Source: Mycolicibacterium rhodesiae JS60 (GTDB taxonomy: Bacteria; Actinomycetota; Actinomycetes; Mycobacteriales; Mycobacteriaceae). Taken from it: 64,000 nucleotides of DNA. Positions 22,894 through 31,340 of this stretch are shown piece by piece; the stretch's first letter is position 1, and each line of letters starts with the position of its first letter. The notes beneath the pieces were generated by a model, which had not been told where the DNA came from, did not search any database, and saw nothing but the letters and a program-made list of their open reading frames with translations. The stretch covers positions 186,001-250,000 of the forward strand of contig AGIQ01000002.1 of NCBI GenBank assembly GCA_000230935.2, read 5' to 3'. The position numbers and the translations under genes were made by a program.

Positions 22894-24060
22894 GTGACGG
22901 CGACAATCGAACCGGGGACGACTGCGTTAGGGCAGGCGCGACCTCCTGTTACGCCGAAGAAGGTGGCAACGGTCAAGATCTGGGCCGCCGCTGGTGCGCT
23001 GATCTCGGCTTTCGAGGCCTACGTCCTGATCAAATGGGTTACCGGGCCGAACTTTCAGAACGTTCCACCGGGCCCCACGCCGGTGCCACTCGGATTCAAG
23101 GTGGCGGGAACCGCCATCACGGTCGGCGGTGCGATCGCAGTGGTGTGGTTCTTCTGGCAGTGGGTGGTCAAGCCGTGGCGCCGCTCACGCACCGTCACTG
23201 CCGAAGGCTTGTTGCTGACGTGGTTCGCCACTTTCGCATGGTTCTTCGATCCGTTCGCCAACACCTTCCACGCGTATTTCACCTACAACAGCTGGCTGCC
23301 CAATATGGGGTCGTGGGTCGCTGACATTCCGTTCTGGGGGTCGATCACGGCGGGCAAACCCGGTGCGATGCAGGCATATCCGCTGGGATTCGTCGTCACC
23401 GCGTATGTATGGGGCCTGTTCGGTGTGATCGCCTTCCTGGCCTGGTCGATGCGCAAGATGCGCCAACGCTGGCCGGCTATGAGCACTCCTGCCCTGCTGG
23501 TGTGGACCTATGTGCTGGCGACGTTCACGTTCCTGGCCCTGGAGATCGTCTACATGCGCGCGGGCATCTACGGTTATCACGCGGCGGTGCCCGAGCTGAC
23601 CTTGTGGTATGGCGAGTACTACCAAATGCCGGTGTATGAGGCGATATTGGCGGGTGCGTGGTGCGTGGGCTATGCCTCATTGCTGTACTTCCGCAACGAC
23701 AAGGGTCAGACCCTGGTTGAGCGCGGGATCGACAAAGTCAAGGTCGGAACCGCAGGCTCGATTGCGTTGCGATTCTTGGCATTTTCGGCGATCTGTGCCG
23801 GCATCTACATGGTGACGTACAACATCCCGTACTGGATCATCAACAACACCAATCAGGCCTGGCCCGCGGTCAATCAAGAGAACTCGTACTGGACCAACGG
23901 TATCTGCGGCCCCGAGACCGACCAGGCCTGCCCGTCGCCGGCGCTGCCGATGACGACACGGGACTCCGGTCACTTTGATCCGCACGGCAACTTCGTTGTC
24001 CGTGAGGGCAGCCCGGCGCCCGCGAACGCCGACCAAGTCACCCAGTTCAGGACGAACTAG
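22894..24060 (+). CDS. AveC-like (spirocyclase family) membrane protein 2
   Basis: A 388-residue paralogue of the genes on either side, with the same plan of about seven membrane spans. It carries WVTGPNFQNVPPGPTPVP near the first span, FDPFANTFHAYFTYNSW in the middle, YFRNDKGQTLVERGIDKV near the last span, and NGICGPETDQACPSP near the C-terminus, followed by a polar tail. The start is GTG 22894 with GGAAGGA seven bases upstream, a strong ribosome site. It is separated from the third copy by 17 bases, so they form one operon, probably with the MoxR and VWA genes. Confidence 0.78.
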   Translation: MTATIEPGTTALGQARPPVTPKKVATVKIWAAAGALISAFEAYVLIKWVTGPNFQNVPPGPTPVPLGFKVAGTAITVGGAIAVVWFFWQWVVKPWRRSRTVTAEGLLLTWFATFAWFFDPFANTFHAYFTYNSWLPNMGSWVADIPFWGSITAGKPGAMQAYPLGFVVTAYVWGLFGVIAFLAWSMRKMRQRWPAMSTPALLVWTYVLATFTFLALEIVYMRAGIYGYHAAVPELTLWYGEYYQMPVYEAILAGAWCVGYASLLYFRNDKGQTLVERGIDKVKVGTAGSIALRFLAFSAICAGIYMVTYNIPYWIINNTNQAWPAVNQENSYWTNGICGPETDQACPSPALPMTTRDSGHFDPHGNFVVREGSPAPANADQVTQFRTN

Positions 24061-24077
24061 GTTCGGGAGCGAACAGA

Positions 24078-25235
24078 ATGGCACAGAGCGTGTCTGCGTC
24101 CGCCGCCATTGACAGCGAGACACGTCCGCTACCGTCCACCACCGCACCAGTCAAGATCTGGGCGGTGGCGGGCGGGGCCGTCCTGGCCTTCATTGCGTGG
24201 GTACTGCTGCGATGGGTCACGGGCCCATACTTCAAAGCAGTACCCAGCGGGCCCAGCGAGCCGCCGGGGTGGATGAAAGCCAATCTCGTTTTCTGGCAGA
24301 TCATCTCGCCGCTGGCCGCGTTGGCACTCATCGTCTGGTTTGTGATTCGGCCTTGGTGGCGTGAGCGCAGGATCGGCACCGACGGGGTGCTGATCCTCGC
24401 ATTTGGCACGTTGTGGTTCCAAGACCCCTTGTGCAACTTGGCCGGTTCATGGGTGACCTACAACAGCTGGATGATCAACATGGGGTCTTGGCACAGTAGC
24501 GTGCCCGGCTCGGTCTCCTTCGCCGCGCCCGGCGAGATGCTGGCCGAGCCCCTGCTGTTGATTCCCGCGCTCTACGTGTACTTCTTCTGGCTGGCCAGTA
24601 TTGGCGGTTGCTGGGTGATGAGGCGCATTGCCGCCCGTTGGCCGACAGCGAGCAAGCTGTGGTTGATCGCCGGGTGTTTCGCCGCGATCGCGGTGTTCGA
24701 CTTTGTTCTGGAGGGCCTGATCTGGATGCCCGGCGGAGCCTGGTCACTGCCTGGTGGACATCTGCCCGTGCTCTTCCCCGGCACCTACCACCAGTTCACG
24801 ATCAACGAATTCCTGCCCGTCACCGCCACATTGACGGCGGTCGCCTGCATTCGGCATTTCCGCGACGATCGGGGCTACATGCTCGCCGAACGGGGTGTCG
24901 ATACGCTGCGGGCTTCTCCCAGCAGCCGACTCGGGCTTCAAGTGCTGGCGACGATCGGGCTGGTCCATGTCGCGATGTTCGCCTGCTACACGATGCCGAA
25001 TCTGATCTTCGGTATGAACGCCCGCGAGTGGCCCGCCGACGTCCAGAAGCGGTCGTATCTGACCGACTACATCTGCGGCGACGGGACCGACCGCGCGTGT
25101 CCCGGCCCGTCAATTCCGAACCTGCGCAACAACAATCCATCGGGCGGAAGTGGCTCTCTTTGGATCACCAGGGATGGCGGCCTCGGCCGACCACCGCAAG
25201 CACCCCTGCCGCCTGTGATCCCGTTCGAGAAATGA
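24078..25235 (+). CDS. AveC-like (spirocyclase family) membrane protein 3
   Basis: A 385-residue third paralogue. Conserved blocks are WVTGPYFKAVPSGPSEPP, QDPLCNLAGSWVTYNSW, HFRDDRGYMLAERGVDTL and DYICGDGTDRACPGP. Invariant across the three copies are the Gly-Pro pair, the Asp-Pro, an Asn-Ser after Tyr, a Gly-Ser or Gly-Thr block, the Arg-x-Asp-[RK]-Gly loop and the two C-terminal cysteines; these are candidates for catalytic or structural roles. Start ATG 24078 has GGGAG eight bases upstream. The MoxR gene starts ten bases after the stop. Confidence 0.78.
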   Translation: MAQSVSASAAIDSETRPLPSTTAPVKIWAVAGGAVLAFIAWVLLRWVTGPYFKAVPSGPSEPPGWMKANLVFWQIISPLAALALIVWFVIRPWWRERRIGTDGVLILAFGTLWFQDPLCNLAGSWVTYNSWMINMGSWHSSVPGSVSFAAPGEMLAEPLLLIPALYVYFFWLASIGGCWVMRRIAARWPTASKLWLIAGCFAAIAVFDFVLEGLIWMPGGAWSLPGGHLPVLFPGTYHQFTINEFLPVTATLTAVACIRHFRDDRGYMLAERGVDTLRASPSSRLGLQVLATIGLVHVAMFACYTMPNLIFGMNAREWPADVQKRSYLTDYICGDGTDRACPGPSIPNLRNNNPSGGSGSLWITRDGGLGRPPQAPLPPVIPFEK

Positions 25236-25245
25236 TGGAGTGCAC

Positions 25246-26103
25246 GTGACAACTACCCTGCCAGACTTGGTGACAACGCCGTTCTATTCGCCAGTCGGCC
25301 ACGAAGTCGATATCTTCAGCGCCGCCGCACGCCGCGGCTTTCCGGTGATGCTCAAGGGGCCCACCGGATGCGGCAAGACCCGCCTGGTCGAGTACATGGC
25401 GAGCCGCCTCGATGTGCCCCTCTACACCGTGTCCTGCCATGAGGACCTCACCGCCAGCGACCTGTTGGGCCGCTACGTGCTCACCGGCGATGAAACCGTT
25501 TGGGTAGACGGCCCGCTCACCCGCGCCGTCAAGGAAGGTGGAATCTGCTACCTCGACGAAATCGTCGAGGCACGCCAGGACGCGACAGTGGCCATCCATT
25601 CGCTTGCCGACCATCGCCGCGAGTTGAACCTTGAGCGGTTGGGCGGCGTCACGATCAAGGCTGCGGACGGATTTTGCTTGGTGGTCTCCTATAACCCGGG
25701 CTACCAGAGCGTCCTCAAGGATCTGAAGACGTCCACGCGTCAGCGGATGGTGTCGATCGAATTGGGCTTTCCACCAGCGGAAGTCGAACGAGCTGTCATC
25801 TGTCACGAAGCGGGCGTCGGCGCGGAACTCGCCGACTCACTAGTGCGCTTCGGGCAGGCAGTGCGGCGGGTGCGCGACGCTGGCCTCAGGGAAGTCTCCT
25901 CTACGCGCACGCTGGTAACCGCGGCCGGGCTCATCGGTGAAGGGCTGTCTTTTCGTGATGCGCTTCTTGCTGCGGTCGTCGGTCCGCTGACCGACGATGT
26001 CGATCTGCAGAACGGGCTCGTGGCGATGATCGACTCATACGACGTCGGCCGACTTCCCAGCACGGTGAACAACGGCCATCATGGCGTTTTACCCAAGCGC
26101 TGA
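25246..26103 (+). CDS. MoxR AAA ATPase, CbbQ/NirQ/NorQ type
   Basis: A 285-residue AAA+ ATPase with Walker A GPTGCGKT (38-45), Walker B (ICYLDEI near residue 103), and the family block DLLGRYVLTGDETVWVDGPLTRA. Members work with a VWA-domain partner as chaperones that activate or insert metal into enzymes such as nitric oxide reductase (NorQD) or Rubisco (CbbQO). The start is GTG 25246, with GGAG five bases upstream; a GTG two codons earlier is part of that ribosome site. It overlaps the VWA gene by 23 bases and follows the third AveC-like gene after ten bases. Its client is therefore likely an AveC-like protein or another nearby enzyme (inference). Confidence 0.88.
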   Translation: MTTTLPDLVTTPFYSPVGHEVDIFSAAARRGFPVMLKGPTGCGKTRLVEYMASRLDVPLYTVSCHEDLTASDLLGRYVLTGDETVWVDGPLTRAVKEGGICYLDEIVEARQDATVAIHSLADHRRELNLERLGGVTIKAADGFCLVVSYNPGYQSVLKDLKTSTRQRMVSIELGFPPAEVERAVICHEAGVGAELADSLVRFGQAVRRVRDAGLREVSSTRTLVTAAGLIGEGLSFRDALLAAVVGPLTDDVDLQNGLVAMIDSYDVGRLPSTVNNGHHGVLPKR

Positions 26104-27805
26104 CGACGGTCGGCTACAGCGCGACGAGCCCGCGGCGCAGCTGTCGCTGTTGGCTTCCGCGATTGCCGGAAGGACTGTGGCCGTCGCGATATGTGACGAC
26201 GAACGCTGCTGGTCCGATGGGCACCGAATCCTGTTGAGCACCTCGCTGGATGAGGCCGGCATCCGGGACGCGCTGATTGTGCAAGCGATTCTCATCGCCG
26301 CGGGAAGCCTTGATCCACGGGTCGTCGCCCGACTGGCCGGCCGACGACGACCGCGGCTGCGGTACCTGACGCTCGAAGTCCAGCGGGCGATCAGCGAACT
26401 CGGGACTCTCCTGCCCGCCCGCGTGGTCGCCGCCGTCGCGGACGTATATGACGGACCGGTATCGAGGTCCGCCGCTGAGTCGCTTCGACGTGCGATCAGC
26501 GGTGCAGAATCCCTGCCCGAAGCCCCGCAATGGTTCGGAACCATCAGGCCCGCAAAGGCCCTCCTCGCTTCGTCGTTGTTCGGAGGTGGTGCACTGACCG
26601 AAGACGACAAGCGCGGAGACTTCCAAGACGCCGGTTTCCCCGAGATGGACGATGAGGAGGAGTCGGAGGAATCCCGCGTGATGAAGCTGCTGTCGGCTCC
26701 AGTCATGCAAAGTGCGATGATGCGGTACCTGCAGAAGATGATGGGTATGGGCCGCTCACCCGAGCCCGGCAGCGGGGAGGGGGGCGCCGATATGCCCGTC
26801 GGCTCTCACCGGGCGGGTCCGGTGGGCAAGAACGCGCAACGCGCGGAAGACTCCACCGCGCACCTTGCGGCCGTCGCCGACTTCGCCAGCCCCTCGGCAC
26901 ACGTGTACCCAGAATGGAACTGCGACACGGGACGCTACCGCGCGCATTGGACTTCCGTCGCAGAATACGATCCCGCGCCAGAGCCGATCGACTTCAGCGA
27001 ATCGGCTGTGCGACATACCGATCGGTCGTTGCTCGCCGCGGTCGCGCGGCTGGGTCTGCGGCCAGAACGGCACCGACGACAAGACGACGGTGACGTCCTG
27101 GACTTCACTGCGCTGTTGGAGCACGTAGCCACCCGACGCGGCGGCAGGGGAACCCCTTCCGGCGGTGTGTACGAGGCGCGGCGCGTCACCGGGCGTGATC
27201 TCGGTGTTCTGGTCCTGCTCGACACGACCGGATCAACCGCTGAATCCGATGAAGTAAGTAGCGTTTTCGACGAGCAACGGGATCTGGCGCACTCGTTGAC
27301 CGCCGCCTTCAGCGATGTAGGTGATCGCATCGCGACGTATGGCTTTCAGTCATGGGGCCGGCGCAATGTGCAATTTTTGCGCATCAAAGGATTCGACGAC
27401 CGATACGACGCTGCAGTGCAGCGACGTCTCCGCGGACTGGAGCCCGGCGGGTTCACGCGCATGGGTGCCGTGATCCGCCACGGCACCCGAATGCTGGTCC
27501 AGCATTCGGGCGCGACGAACAACCTGCTGCTGGTTATTGGTGACGCCTTTCCCTACGACGACGGCTATGAGCATGCATACGCCGAAGGGGATTGCCACAG
27601 GGCACTACTCGAGGCGGTCGAGGCCGGTGTGGGCTGCGTCGGCCCCAGCGTGCGCACCTCGACCGATGCCGCAATGCTCGAGCGGGTATGGGGCGACGTC
27701 GCGCATGACGTGATCCATGATCCGCGGTCCCTGCCCGCCAAGCTGCCGTCACTAATGCGCCGCGCGCTCGCCGAGGCCGCGGCGAGTCGGCGTCGGGCAG
27801 GGTGA
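26081..27805 (+). CDS. VWA-domain protein, NorD/CbbO type
   Basis: A 574-residue protein. The N-terminal half is mostly helical with an acidic stretch (DDEEESEESR). The C-terminal von Willebrand A domain has an altered metal site: DTTGST (381-386) replaces the usual DxSxS, the second position is the Thr in GGFTRMGA, and the third is the Asp of VIGDAFPYDD. Such proteins pair with MoxR ATPases as substrate adaptors. The start ATG 26081 lies inside the end of the MoxR gene, so the two are cotranslated. The gene ends 13 bases before the convergent FAD oxidoreductase. Confidence 0.85.
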   Translation: MAFYPSADDGRLQRDEPAAQLSLLASAIAGRTVAVAICDDERCWSDGHRILLSTSLDEAGIRDALIVQAILIAAGSLDPRVVARLAGRRRPRLRYLTLEVQRAISELGTLLPARVVAAVADVYDGPVSRSAAESLRRAISGAESLPEAPQWFGTIRPAKALLASSLFGGGALTEDDKRGDFQDAGFPEMDDEEESEESRVMKLLSAPVMQSAMMRYLQKMMGMGRSPEPGSGEGGADMPVGSHRAGPVGKNAQRAEDSTAHLAAVADFASPSAHVYPEWNCDTGRYRAHWTSVAEYDPAPEPIDFSESAVRHTDRSLLAAVARLGLRPERHRRQDDGDVLDFTALLEHVATRRGGRGTPSGGVYEARRVTGRDLGVLVLLDTTGSTAESDEVSSVFDEQRDLAHSLTAAFSDVGDRIATYGFQSWGRRNVQFLRIKGFDDRYDAAVQRRLRGLEPGGFTRMGAVIRHGTRMLVQHSGATNNLLLVIGDAFPYDDGYEHAYAEGDCHRALLEAVEAGVGCVGPSVRTSTDAAMLERVWGDVAHDVIHDPRSLPAKLPSLMRRALAEAAASRRRAG

Positions 27806-27818
27806 CGCGCCCGCCTGT

Positions 27819-28949
27819 TCAGACCAAAGGCTGGTTCTTTCGCACGCCCTTGTAGATGCCGCGGCGCACGATCCACGGCATCAGCAAGCGGTCGATTGAC
27901 CAGGCCGGGAATCGATAGGCGGTGCCGTTGGGCGCGAACACTTCCAGCCCGTCGGCCTGGATCCCGACGATCGACCCCCACCGCCGCCGCGGCGCCCGAT
28001 ACCGCTTCAGCGGACGGTCTTCCAGGGTGGCTTTGATGTTGTGGGCCAACAGTGAGTCGGCCCGCGCCCGCGCCGAGGCTCGCAGCGGATCGGTGGCCGC
28101 CACGTCGCCGATCGCGAAGACGTGATGGTGGCCGCACAGTTGCAGAGCCGGGGTGACCTTCACGAAGCCGTGCTCGTCGACCAGTTCTGGGGGCAGCCAT
28201 TCGGTGTTCGGCTTGACCCGCCCGATCGCCCACAGCACGGCGTCGGCTTGGGCCGGCGGCTGCCCGGTGCTCCACTGCACCGGCGCATCGGTGATCTCGT
28301 CTCCGTCGAAACCGTCGGGCAGCACCGCACGATGTCCCGGATGCAGGCCGACACCAAGCCCAATCAGCTTGCCCTGCAACTTCTCCCACGCTCGCGGATG
28401 ATGCTCGGTCAGTGCCCGTTCACCGGGGAAGTACAGGTCGACCTTCTTGCCCGGCCAGGCAGTGGCGATGTTGGCCGCGGCACTGACGGCCGCGGCACCA
28501 CCGCCGACGATGATCACCGAGCCCGCCGCTCCCAGGCGGTCGTGGACGGCGGTCAGGTCGGCGGCGATCTCGTCGGGAGTCTGCATGGTCGGCTGGCGCC
28601 AGAACCCGTTGCGCACACCGGTCGCAATGACCAGCACGTCATAGTGTTCGGCGACCGCCGATCCGTCCGGGGCGGTGCCGTGCACGGTGTGCTTCTCCAG
28701 ATCCAGACCCGTGAGAGTGGCCTGGACGGTGCGCACCCGATCCAGCGCGCGGTACCTGTCGAACGGAACCCAATTATCCCTGGCCCAGTCCTTGGGGCGG
28801 GCCAGTCGCAGCCCCAGCTCCTGACCGCTGAGCAGCGCGGGCTTCGCCGAGATGCCGACGATGTCAGCGTGACGGCCCAATTTGATCGCGGTGAGCAGGC
28901 CGCTGTCGCCAAACCCCGCGATCACGACTCGTGGTCGCTTGTTGCTCAT
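27819..28949 (-). CDS. FAD-dependent pyridine nucleotide-disulfide-type oxidoreductase
   Basis: A 376-residue flavoprotein of the NDH-2/AIF class. The FAD motif is VVIAGFGDSGLLTAIKL at the N-terminus, the NAD(P) motif is VIIVGGGAAAVSAAANIA in the middle, and the second FAD contact is HHVFAIGDVAATDPL. No redox cysteine pair is visible. Start ATG 28949 has AAGGAG four bases upstream; upstream extensions run through the DUF1295 gene. It lies eight bases after the DUF1295 gene on the same strand, in an operon headed by a KstR-type box, so a role as electron donor or acceptor in steroid metabolism is likely. A 5-prime fragment of a second copy lies at 30858-31132. Confidence 0.85.
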   Translation of the reverse strand: MSNKRPRVVIAGFGDSGLLTAIKLGRHADIVGISAKPALLSGQELGLRLARPKDWARDNWVPFDRYRALDRVRTVQATLTGLDLEKHTVHGTAPDGSAVAEHYDVLVIATGVRNGFWRQPTMQTPDEIAADLTAVHDRLGAAGSVIIVGGGAAAVSAAANIATAWPGKKVDLYFPGERALTEHHPRAWEKLQGKLIGLGVGLHPGHRAVLPDGFDGDEITDAPVQWSTGQPPAQADAVLWAIGRVKPNTEWLPPELVDEHGFVKVTPALQLCGHHHVFAIGDVAATDPLRASARARADSLLAHNIKATLEDRPLKRYRAPRRRWGSIVGIQADGLEVFAPNGTAYRFPAWSIDRLLMPWIVRRGIYKGVRKNQPLV

Positions 28950-28957
28950 GCTTCTCC

Positions 28958-29854
28958 TTATGGGCCGGCCTTTCGGGGTGGGCGGGGAATGAGCATCGAC
29001 ACTCGATCGATGACGTCCTGATAGTGCAGGCGCCTGGCCAAGCTGCGCTTCTCCATCATCGGGATGCTCGCCCCCAGGAACATCGCCACCATCGCGACCA
29101 CCCCGACGAACAGCCACCATGCCGAAGCCGGGGCGGCGGCCACCCCGAACAGTGCCAGGGCGAACCAGAAGCTGATCTCCCCAAAATAGTTCGGGTGCCG
29201 CGACCAAGACCACAGCCCGCGATCCATCACCGCGCCGGGTTGCTTGGCGCGCACGAAGCGATGCATCTGGGTGTCAGCGACCAACTCGAGGGTCACCGCA
29301 CCGATCCCGACGGCGAACGCAATCCAGCTCAGCCAGATCAGGCCCGGCCCGGGGGTGGTCACCGCGATGTAGACCGGCAGCATGCCGAGGAACACCTGCA
29401 CGGTGGGGACGAGGTGGATGCCGAACAGGTCGGCGAGAAACTCCCACCGGCCCGCGCTCCCGCGCAGCATCGGATATCGCCAGTCCTCGTGGTGCAGGCC
29501 GGGGAAGCTGTAGACCCAGTTGCCGGTCAGACGCACCGCCCAGTACACGACGACGATCGTGACCAGCCAGCAGCGCAGCGAATCCCAGCCCAGCGGGCCT
29601 GCCGCCCACCAGTAGACGAGCAGCAGCGGCGGGATCACGCTCCAGTAGGCGTCATAGAAGCTTGAGTTGCGGTAGGCGCGGGAGAACACGAACACCACCA
29701 GGGTGGCGATGACGTCGGCGATGAACGCATCCAGCCACAGTCGCCCTGTCGCCGACGGCCCCCACAGCAGCCAGGCGGCACCTGCCCCGACCGCTAGGAC
29801 GTAGGCCAGGGTGACCAGATAGAAAGAACCTGCCCGGTCCGGCGTCACTGTCAT
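28958..29854 (-). CDS. DUF1295 steroid-reductase-like membrane protein
   Basis: A 298-residue integral membrane protein with seven or more spans. The C-terminal block LWSWSRHPNYFGEISFWFALALFG is the signature of the DUF1295/3-oxo-5-alpha-steroid 4-dehydrogenase family, which binds NADPH. Members reduce or modify steroid or fatty-chain double bonds; which one is unclear. Start ATG 29854 has AGGAGG four bases upstream. A KstR-type operator lies 24 bases upstream of the start, which ties it to sterol-responsive control. It is cotranscribed with the FAD oxidoreductase. Confidence 0.85.
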   Translation of the reverse strand: MTVTPDRAGSFYLVTLAYVLAVGAGAAWLLWGPSATGRLWLDAFIADVIATLVVFVFSRAYRNSSFYDAYWSVIPPLLLVYWWAAGPLGWDSLRCWLVTIVVVYWAVRLTGNWVYSFPGLHHEDWRYPMLRGSAGRWEFLADLFGIHLVPTVQVFLGMLPVYIAVTTPGPGLIWLSWIAFAVGIGAVTLELVADTQMHRFVRAKQPGAVMDRGLWSWSRHPNYFGEISFWFALALFGVAAAPASAWWLFVGVVAMVAMFLGASIPMMEKRSLARRLHYQDVIDRVSMLIPRPPRKAGP

Positions 29855-29877
29855 GCAACCTCCTACCGCGGCCGAAC

Positions 29878-29891
29878 TGTAACACGTTCTA
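29878..29891. promoter_or_regulatory. KstR-type operator
   Basis: TGTAACACGTTCTA fits the KstR consensus tnnAACnnGTTnnA at every fixed position. KstR is the TetR-family repressor of cholesterol catabolism in actinobacteria. The site lies between the divergent DUF1295 operon and vapB, so it could affect both. Confidence 0.7.
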
Positions 29892-29944
29892 GTTTGAGGA
29901 TGTGCCGCGACTGCTCATGCGATGTTGCATGATAAGTTGCATTG

Positions 29945-30190
29945 GTGCCTAAAACCGTGCAGATCCGTGACATCGACGACGGGGTCTACGAAGCCTTGGT
30001 GCGTCACGCGGCGGACGAGGGCATCACCGTGCCCGAACTACTGCGTCGCGAGGCGTCCCGCTTGGCCTCGCGTCCTTCCATGCGCCAGTGGCTGGCTCGG
30101 ATAGGTCGGCGGCCATCGACGGTGTCGACTCCCGAGGTTCTGGCGGCACTCGACGAGTCGCGCGGCGACTGGCCCGATGCTCGTCGTTGA
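29945..30190 (+). CDS. vapB: VapB-type ribbon-helix-helix antitoxin
   Basis: An 81-residue antitoxin of the FitA/VapB type. The N-terminus KTVQIRDIDDGVYEALVRHA then EGITVPELLRREASRL is a ribbon-helix-helix DNA-binding domain; the C-terminal tail would wrap the toxin. Start GTG 29945 is used; a TTG directly before it is possible. Direct repeats of TTGCAT just upstream (29924-29942) may be its autoregulatory site. It overlaps the toxin gene by 14 bases, as usual for vapBC. Confidence 0.82.
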   Translation: MPKTVQIRDIDDGVYEALVRHAADEGITVPELLRREASRLASRPSMRQWLARIGRRPSTVSTPEVLAALDESRGDWPDARR

Positions 30191-30572
30191 CGCCTCGTGC
30201 TTGTTCGAGGTCGTCGCTGACACCCCCCGCGCCCAGGAGATCGCGGCGCGCCTCGCCCTCGACACCGATCACGCAGCGCCCCACGTCATCGATGTCGAAG
30301 TGCTCGGGACCATTCGCGCTCTGCATCTGCGCGGCCATCTGGATCCGACCGCCGCTCGCCAAGCAGTCGGCGACTTGCGCGACTGGCCGGGCCAACGGTT
30401 TGCCCACCGCTGGCTGATGGATCGAGCGTGGGAACTGCGTGAGTCCCTGCGCGGATGGGATGCGTTCTACGTGGCACTGGCCGAGGCTTTCGACGCGACA
30501 CTGCTGACCCTCGACGCCCGGCTGGCCAGGGCGCATGGACCAACCTGCCGCATCGAGGTCGTCGGTGCCTGA
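30177..30572 (+). CDS. vapC: VapC-type PIN-domain toxin ribonuclease
   Basis: A 131-residue PIN-domain endoribonuclease. The four acidic residues expected to bind magnesium are visible: Asp5 in VVDASCLFE, Glu41 in DVEVLGTIR, and the aspartates in GWDAFYVALAEAF and TLDARLARA. Start ATG 30177 overlaps the antitoxin gene. The toxin is followed directly by remnants of other genes, so the cassette sits in a rearranged zone. Confidence 0.85.
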   Translation: MLVVDASCLFEVVADTPRAQEIAARLALDTDHAAPHVIDVEVLGTIRALHLRGHLDPTAARQAVGDLRDWPGQRFAHRWLMDRAWELRESLRGWDAFYVALAEAFDATLLTLDARLARAHGPTCRIEVVGA

Positions 30573-30599
30573 GTATTCGAGACCCGTCTTCGCCCACTC

Positions 30600-30860
30600 G
30601 ACTCGATCGCGGCCGGCGAATTGCCGACCTGGCGGGAGGAATTCACTGCTCACGGCTTCCACGCGGTACACCTGCCAGAGGGCATGCGGCGGTCAGGGCG
30701 GCACGCTCACCGACATGGCCTGCGTCATCGAGGCCGCCGCGGCAGTACTGCTGCCCGGCCCGCTGCTGAGCACGGCGACCGCCGGCGCCGTCGCCTGCTT
30801 GGCCGACGACTCGGCGGCGTCGTTGGTGGCCGATCTCGCCAGCGGGGCAACGGGCCGTGC
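30600..30860 (+). pseudogene. acyl-CoA dehydrogenase remnant with frameshift
   Basis: Two frames read as one acyl-CoA dehydrogenase segment: ELPTWREEFTAHGFHAVHLPEG in one, then CGGQGGTLTDMACVIEAAAA and VLLPGPLLSTATAG in the next. The shift is one extra base near 30683 (GGGCATGCGG). No start, and no catalytic C-terminal part, is present. The style is that of mycobacterial FadE proteins of steroid side-chain degradation. It is broken off near 30860 where the antisense fragment of the FAD oxidoreductase begins. Confidence 0.65.
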
Positions 30861-31132
30861 ACGGTGTGGTGCTTCAGATCCAGTCCGGTGAGGGTGGCCT
30901 GCACGGTACACACCCCGTCCAGCGCCCGGTACTTGTCGAACGAAACCCAGTTGTCCCGGGCCCAGTCCTTCGGGCGGGCCAGCCGCCGCCCCAACTCCTG
31001 GCCGCTGAGCAGCGCAGGCTTGGCGGAGATGCCGACGATGTCGGCGTGCCGGCCCAGCTTGATCGCGGTGAGCAGTCCGCTGTCCCCGAACCCGGCGATC
31101 ACGACGCGGGGTCTGCTTGCTCGCGAACTCAT
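30858..31132 (-). pseudogene. 5-prime fragment of a second FAD oxidoreductase copy
   Basis: From ATG 31132 the product reads like the first 90 residues of the intact gene at 27819-28949 (RVVIAGFGDSGLLTAIKL, then GISAKPALLSGQELG), with few changes. Similarity stops after HHTVHG near 30858, where it runs into the acyl-CoA dehydrogenase remnant on the other strand. The rest of the enzyme is absent, so it cannot bind NAD(P). The upstream KstR box is also present at 31278. Confidence 0.8.
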
Positions 31133-31277
31133 ACCCAAGTCTCTCGCACCCGGCTGCGCTCCTCGTTCATGTGGATACCGGCCCCAAGACTCATCCCAGA
31201 ACTCCGGTGCACCGTCACGCGGGCTCCCGTCGCGGCGTATCGCGCGGGCGCCGGTTCAAGCCGAACGACGGCGAAAC

Positions 31278-31291
31278 TGTAACACGTTCTA
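31278..31291. promoter_or_regulatory. second KstR-type operator
   Basis: TGTAACACGTTCTA, identical to the box at 29878, lies 146 bases upstream of the FAD oxidoreductase fragment. It seems to have been copied with, or left over from, a second steroid operon. Confidence 0.65.
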
Positions 31292-31340
31292 GTACCCGCG
31301 CCACAGCCCACGGTATCGCGGATTCACCACACCTAACGCC

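Noticed and set aside
31129..31311. Small minus-strand ORF before the oxidoreductase fragment
   Set aside because: It crosses the KstR box and has no ribosome site or known motif; likely chance.
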